The notes beneath the pieces were generated by a model. The model saw nothing but the letters and a program-made list of their open reading frames with translations, had not been told where the DNA came from and did not search any database. A stretch of 64,000 nt of DNA from DAOUMF01 sp034408935 (GTDB taxonomy: Bacteria > Chloroflexota > Dehalococcoidia > SM23-28-2 > RBG-16-64-32), in the NCBI GenBank assembly GCA_034408935.1, contig DAOUMV010000012.1:221775-285774 (forward strand), written 5' to 3'. The stretch's first letter is position 1. Each line of letters opens with the position of its first letter. The translations under genes and the position numbers were made by a program. Below, one piece after another: positions 59,723 through 64,000 of the stretch.

Positions 59723-61420
59723 ATGAGCTTCAGAGGTTTTGTTGTTGCAGCCATAGGCGCATCAGCGTGCCTATTCGCCATGCTGAGCGCCGCCGTCATG
59801 CCGGGCCCGGCGCAGCCGGCCTCCGCCAGCGGCAACTGCGGGATTCTCTTCGTATCGGACCGCGACGCCAACGACGAGGTCTACGTCATGAACCCCGACG
59901 GCAGCGGTGTGACCAATCTGACCAACAACCCGGCAAGCGATAGAAGACCCGCGTGGTCGCCCGACTGCTCCCAGATCGCCTTTGTCACCGACCGCGACGG
60001 CAACTCCGAGGTCTACGTGATGAACGCCGACGGCTCCGGCCAGACGAACCTTAGTAACGACCCGGCGGTTGACTTCGCTTTCCAGTACTCCTGGTCGCCG
60101 GACGGCTCCCAGATCGCCTTCCGGTCGAACCGCGACGGCAACTGGGAGGTCTACGTCGCGAACGCCGATGGTAGCGGCGTGACTAACCTCTCCAACAACC
60201 CGGCAGTTGATGTGGGCGCCAGTTGGTCGCCTGATGGCTCCCGGATCGCATTCGGCACCGACCGCGACGGCAACTCCGAGGTCTACGTCATGAACGCAGA
60301 CGGCACGGGCCAGACCAACCTCACCGGCCACCCGGATTCGGACGGCGGCCCCGTCTGGTCACCCGATGGCTCCCGGATCGCCTTTACGTCGTTCCGCGAC
60401 CCCCCAAAAATCCAGCCCGAAATCTACGTGATGAAGGCCGACGGCTCGGGCCAGACCAACGTCACCAACTCGGCCACTTTCGATGACACCGATCTCGACT
60501 GGTCCCCCGATGGCTCCCAGATCGCCTTCCGCACGAACCGCGACGGCAACGACGAAGTATACGTTGTCAACAACGATGGCACGAGCCTCACGAACCTTAC
60601 CAACGACCCTCAGGGGGACTGGGCGCCCTCCTGGTCACCCGATGGCTCCCAGATCGCCTTCGTCTCCACCCGCGACAACAACGAGGAAGTCTACGTGATG
60701 AACGCCGACGGCTCCGGCCAGACGAACCTCACCAGCAACGCGGCGACTGACAATGACCCCGACTGGCTACCGACCACCCTCGAGCGGGCACCCAGTCTGG
60801 GCTACTGGCTCGTCGCCTCCGACGGGGGCATCTTCTCCTTTGGCGATGCTCTGTTCTACGGCTCTACGGGCAATATCCCCCTCAACCAACCCGTCGTGGG
60901 CATGGCCGCCACCCCAACCGGCAACGGCTACTGGCTCGTCGCCTCCGACGGAGGCATCTTCTCCTTCGGCGACGCCCTCTTCTACGGCTCCACCGGCGCC
61001 ATCGCCCTCAACCAGCCCATCGTGGGCATGGCCGCCACGCCAAGCGGCCAGGGCTACTGGCTCGTCGCCTCCGACGGCGGCATCTTCTCTTTCGGCGATG
61101 CCGCATTCCACGGCTCTACGGGGAACATCGCCCTCAACCAGCCCATCGTGGGCATGGACGCCACCCCTAGCGGCAACGGCTACTGGCTCGTCGCCTCCGA
61201 CGGCGGCATCTTCTCCTTCGGCGATGCCCTCTTCTACGGCTCCACGGGCAACATCGCCCTCAACCAGCCCATCGTGGGCATGGCCGCCAACACAACCGGC
61301 CTTGGCTACTGGCTGGTCGCCTCCGACGGCGGCATCTTCGCTTTCGGCGATGCCGCCTTCTTCGGCTCCACGGGCAACATCGCCCTCAACCAACCCATCG
61401 TGGGCATGGCCACCCACTAG
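59723..61420 (+). CDS. Secreted TolB-like/PD40 beta-propeller protein with C-terminal GYWLVASDGG repeats
   Basis: A 565-residue protein with a Sec signal (basic MSFRG, hydrophobic core, ASASG cleavage region near residue 36). Residues ~40-350 contain seven PD40/WD40-like units of ~42 residues, each with EVYVMN.DGSG..NLT and WSPDGSQIAF. The last ~210 residues contain five ~42-residue repeats starting GYWLVASDGGIFSFGDA, a second beta-type repeat of similar length. It is probably an extracellular binding or scaffold protein. ATG at 59723 is preceded by GGGAGGAAG. It stands alone; no peptidase motif is seen. Confidence 0.85.
   Translation: MSFRGFVVAAIGASACLFAMLSAAVMPGPAQPASASGNCGILFVSDRDANDEVYVMNPDGSGVTNLTNNPASDRRPAWSPDCSQIAFVTDRDGNSEVYVMNADGSGQTNLSNDPAVDFAFQYSWSPDGSQIAFRSNRDGNWEVYVANADGSGVTNLSNNPAVDVGASWSPDGSRIAFGTDRDGNSEVYVMNADGTGQTNLTGHPDSDGGPVWSPDGSRIAFTSFRDPPKIQPEIYVMKADGSGQTNVTNSATFDDTDLDWSPDGSQIAFRTNRDGNDEVYVVNNDGTSLTNLTNDPQGDWAPSWSPDGSQIAFVSTRDNNEEVYVMNADGSGQTNLTSNAATDNDPDWLPTTLERAPSLGYWLVASDGGIFSFGDALFYGSTGNIPLNQPVVGMAATPTGNGYWLVASDGGIFSFGDALFYGSTGAIALNQPIVGMAATPSGQGYWLVASDGGIFSFGDAAFHGSTGNIALNQPIVGMDATPSGNGYWLVASDGGIFSFGDALFYGSTGNIALNQPIVGMAANTTGLGYWLVASDGGIFAFGDAAFFGSTGNIALNQPIVGMATH
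60800..61417 (+). repeat. Tandem 126-bp coding repeat, five copies
   Basis: Repeat starts are at 60800, 60926, 61052, 61178 and 61304; the last copy is 117 bases, cut by the stop. Units are strongly similar in both DNA and protein, with changes mainly at silent sites and in the TPSGN/NTTGL positions. This indicates internal duplication within the secreted protein. Confidence 0.9.
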
Positions 61421-61844
61421 GCCGCGGCGGTGTGAGCTGCCTCCCACCGTCGGCATCTGCACCATAGCCGACGCCGAAGCCACCGGGGCGGTCCACTTGA
61501 TCCGCCTCGGTGCCGCTATGCCTGTGCACTGCCTTCACACCACCGGCAGCGGTCCATAGCAGTCCCTCTCGCCTGGTGGTCTCCGACACGACCGTAGTGA
61601 TCCTATAGCGGCTAAACCGAATTCACCCCTTCTTTACCCACATTTGCCGTGGGTTAACTGTCAAGCCCTCCCTTCAGTGCCATACTGAAACTGACAGTGA
61701 TGCAACCCTTCGTATTCGACCTGCAACAACTGACGAAGTGGTTATATGGAAGTGCACTACTAGAGATGCGAAACCGGATATATCAATCCTCAGCAAAAGA
61801 TAAGCCTATTTCCTCATCGAAAACCTGTAACAACTTTGCCTATT
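61421..61844. other. Intergenic region upstream of the ECF sigma gene
   Basis: 424 bases without a credible gene. An inverted repeat ACCCAC-N7-GTGGGT at 61636-61654 may be an operator or hairpin. The sigma gene promoter should lie here, but no consensus is clear; such genes often autoregulate. Confidence 0.4.
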
Positions 61845-62570
61845 ATGGCGTCTATTGTTCGTCCTGAATCCGCTGCTAGCCCTCGGTCTCCCCGACGGCC
61901 ATCGGTCAACACCGGCCCGGCAGGCGACGAGGATCGAAGGGACGAGTGTATGCGTCTCACCCCAGCCGGCAGAACGAACAATACAGGGGCCGCTGTCATT
62001 GGCGCGCAACCGCGAACCCGCCGTTCTCCACCCGCCGTCCCTCGCCGCAACGGCGGCCAGCTCAGCGAGTTCACGGAGCTGTACGATCAGTACTTCCCCA
62101 AGGTCTTCGCTTATGTCTACGGACGCGTCCAGCACAAGGAAGCGGCGCTGGACATCGTCTCCGATGTCTTCGAGAAGGCCTACGTGAAGATGCACGGCCT
62201 GCGCTCCGCCGAAGCCTTCAGCTCCTGGCTATTCACCATCGCCCGCAATGAGGTCGCCTCCCACTGGCGTAAGGAGAAGCCGGCAGCCAAAGCGCTCCAG
62301 GAGACCGCCTGGCACAACGAGCTCAATCATCAGCCACCCGGCCCGGAGGACACACTTCTCCATCGCGAGCGCATCAGCCACCTCGCCTCCCTCCTGCGCC
62401 AGCTTCCGCCCCGGGAGCGGGAGATCATCTCCCTCAAGTTTGACGCCGAACTCACCAACCGCGAGATCGCCGACATACTCAAGACCAGCGAAGTGAACGT
62501 GCGAGTAACTATCTTCCGCGCCCTGCGCAAGCTGCGGGCGCGCATGGAGCAGCAACAAGAGGCCCAATAG
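61845..62570 (+). CDS. ECF-type RNA polymerase sigma factor
   Basis: Up to 241 residues. Region 2 contains ELYDQYFPKVFAYVYGRV and DIVSDVFEKAYVKMHGLR, and region 4 contains LLRQLPPREREIISLKFDAE and NREIADILKTSEVNVRVT, the ECF helix-turn-helix. The N-terminal ~75 residues are low complexity and the start is uncertain: ATG at 61845 and ATG at 61950 are both possible. The downstream gene (ATG two bases after this stop) encodes its likely anti-sigma factor. Confidence 0.9.
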   Translation: MASIVRPESAASPRSPRRPSVNTGPAGDEDRRDECMRLTPAGRTNNTGAAVIGAQPRTRRSPPAVPRRNGGQLSEFTELYDQYFPKVFAYVYGRVQHKEAALDIVSDVFEKAYVKMHGLRSAEAFSSWLFTIARNEVASHWRKEKPAAKALQETAWHNELNHQPPGPEDTLLHRERISHLASLLRQLPPREREIISLKFDAELTNREIADILKTSEVNVRVTIFRALRKLRARMEQQQEAQ

Positions 62571-62572
62571 CG

Positions 62573-63949
62573 ATGCGTGACCAGGACCGGGCAGACAAGC
62601 TGGCCAAGGCCATCGAGGAGATGGTCCAGGGCCGCATGCCCAAGGACCTTGACGACGAGGATCTCCAGCAGCTCCTCCAGATCGCCAAGATCCGCCTCGA
62701 CGCTGCCCACCTGGCCGCTGAGACTGGCGCCGAGGCCCAGGACGCCATACTCGAGCGCCTCATCGCCCGCCTGGACCTCCTCCAGAAGCAGGGCAACGGC
62801 GAGCCCAACGGCTCCACCGCAGCCCACGATTCGCCGGAGGACATCGCGGCCGATCCTGACGACCCTGAGCATCTAGACGTTAAGGAGCTTCAAGGGGTCA
62901 TCGACCTGCGCCGCCAGATGGCCGAGCACGCAGCCGCCATCTCCGAGACGCACCGCGAGGCCGTTTGGCGGCAGGTACAGGCACGCGTTCAGGCCAGTCA
63001 GTCAGAGAAGCGGAGCTTCTTCCGCTGGCCGTTCCGCCGCCGCGGCGATCGAGAGGCCGACGATTTCGGCGCCACTCTCGACCGCATGATCCTGGGCGAG
63101 CCAATATGGGAGTCTAGAGACTCCAAACTGGAGGAGCTGCTGCGTGTGGCCCGCATGCGCCGCGCCGCCTCAACAGCCCACACCGGCTTCCTCGACCAGC
63201 AGGCGCGTGTGTGGGCCCGCCTGAGGCCGCGCCTCATGGCGCGCCTGAGCGGCTCCCGGCACGCGCCCGTGTTTGCACGCAGAGCGACCGCGCCCTGGCC
63301 CAAGCTCGCCGCTGCTGGCGCCGCTGTCGCCCTGGTCGTCGCCGCCCTGGGACCGATACCCGCCACCGGCCTCGCCCACCACCCGGTCACCGAGTTGGCC
63401 CGCTTCCTCGGCGGCCACGTCGGCGTCAGCGAGACGTCGGCCCCGCCAACCGTGCCGCCCGTCACCGAAGTCATCCAAAGCAACGATGTCTCAGCGGAGC
63501 AGGCCAGCACCCTCCTGGGCCTGCCCGTATACGAGCCCACCTTCCTGCCCAGCGACTACGATCGGGTATCCTCCCAATACTTCCCCAGGGCGCTAACGGC
63601 CGACGAGGGAGGCCTGTTCGTGCTAGCCTACCAGGGCTCGAGCCCGACGGGGAGCGCAGAAACCATCCTCATCTACCAGGAGCGCGCCTCGTCCAACAGC
63701 ATAGTGGTGGAGGGGGGCTTCGCCGAGGACATATGGCTCTCCACAGGCATCCCCGCCACCCACGTTAGCGGCACCTGGCAGCCCACTGGTTCTGACCTTA
63801 CCTGGGGCGAAGACGACGCCGAGACCATCCTCTTCGACCTCGGTGGGCTTCGTACCGTTATCTACACCACGGACGGCGAACTGCCGCTGGCTGACCTTGT
63901 GGCTATCGCCGACAGCTTGGCCAGCGAGGTCGCACCTCCCACTAGCTAA
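62573..63949 (+). CDS. Putative anti-sigma factor, membrane protein with DUF4367-like domain
   Basis: A 458-residue protein: an N-terminal helical, acidic part (DRADKLAKAIEEMVQG, then repeats of charged helices), a membrane helix near residue 243-262 (LAAAGAAVALVVAALGPIP), and an outer C-terminal domain (about 300-450) with LPVYEPTFLPSDYDRVSSQY and TDGELPLADLVAIADSL that resembles DUF4367-type domains. It starts two bases after the sigma factor stop, so the two are translationally coupled. The architecture of cytoplasmic helices, one membrane helix and an outer sensor domain fits an anti-sigma factor. Confidence 0.75.
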   Translation: MRDQDRADKLAKAIEEMVQGRMPKDLDDEDLQQLLQIAKIRLDAAHLAAETGAEAQDAILERLIARLDLLQKQGNGEPNGSTAAHDSPEDIAADPDDPEHLDVKELQGVIDLRRQMAEHAAAISETHREAVWRQVQARVQASQSEKRSFFRWPFRRRGDREADDFGATLDRMILGEPIWESRDSKLEELLRVARMRRAASTAHTGFLDQQARVWARLRPRLMARLSGSRHAPVFARRATAPWPKLAAAGAAVALVVAALGPIPATGLAHHPVTELARFLGGHVGVSETSAPPTVPPVTEVIQSNDVSAEQASTLLGLPVYEPTFLPSDYDRVSSQYFPRALTADEGGLFVLAYQGSSPTGSAETILIYQERASSNSIVVEGGFAEDIWLSTGIPATHVSGTWQPTGSDLTWGEDDAETILFDLGGLRTVIYTTDGELPLADLVAIADSLASEVAPPTS

Positions 63950-64000
63950 GGCATCGACCTCCTCGATACGCAGTTGGGGGCCCCGATGAAACCGGCCCCC

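Noticed and set aside
60800..61417. Regular tandem repeat considered as CRISPR or non-coding satellite
   Set aside because: The unit is 126 bases and stays in frame as GYWLVASDGG repeats of a secreted protein, with no spacers.

Overview
The window is a GC-rich bacterial chromosome segment with dense operons. It has a full hopanoid operon, a pst phosphate locus, F420-type enzymes (a deazaflavin-nitroreductase-family protein and a luciferase-like monooxygenase), ferredoxin-linked enzymes (an aldehyde:ferredoxin oxidoreductase and a 2-oxoacid:ferredoxin oxidoreductase) and a tRNA-Asp with an encoded CCA. Together these suggest a Chloroflexota-like organism (Dehalococcoidia/SAR202-type gene content). 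That placement is inference from gene content, not a phylogeny. UGA is the normal stop here, as many ATGA/GTGA overlaps show.

Layout. 1-6.9 kb: PHP phosphoesterase, a zinc-finger membrane protein, tRNA-Asp, an M24 peptidase under a TetR regulator, an F420-type nitroreductase-family protein, a DUF3604 protein, and a decayed copy of the pstS-pstC junction. 6.9-15 kb: phosphate region with a UppP-like phosphatase, PiT transporter plus its DUF47 partner, and pstSCAB-arsC-phoU behind a structured leader. 15-22.2 kb: a decayed transporter fragment, a MarR regulator, then three FAD-dependent desaturase-like oxidoreductases, a small protein and a GNAT-like protein. 22.3-29.4 kb: an acyl-CoA cluster (HMG-CoA-synthase-like/DUF35 fusion, SCP-x-type thiolase, aldehyde:ferredoxin oxidoreductase, MaoC hydratase, acyl-CoA ligase). 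29.7-33.9 kb: TreT-type glycosyltransferase, an MFS/GPH sugar transporter, a MIP18/DUF59 protein, a SelW-like selenoprotein with in-frame UGA, a small membrane protein and a broken RHS core.

33.8-43.3 kb: a nine-gene hopanoid operon on the minus strand, read hpnC-hpnD-hpnE-ispH-yjbQ-polyprenyl synthase-hpnH-hpnG-shc. It covers isoprenoid supply, squalene formation, cyclisation and adenosylhopane side-chain chemistry. 43.6-52.2 kb: small regulatory or unknown proteins, korAB, a lower-GC two-gene DUF5343/HEPN-like module, AmrS, a membrane protein, DUF1059 and an LLM-class F420 oxidoreductase. 52.3-59.5 kb: glycerol kinase, a class-A-beta-lactamase-fold protein lacking the SxxK pair, and glcDEF. 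59.7-64 kb: a secreted repeat protein and an ECF sigma factor with its likely anti-sigma partner.

The most notable item is the SelW-like selenoprotein gene at 33071-33358. It has UGA exactly at the second redox position of a CxxU motif, a good ribosome binding site and a hairpin 11 bases after the UGA, so a standard gene caller would truncate or miss it. Second is the DUF5343/HEPN pair, which resembles a small toxin or defence module. Three decayed fragments (pst junction, MFS transporter, RHS core) show past duplication or gene loss.
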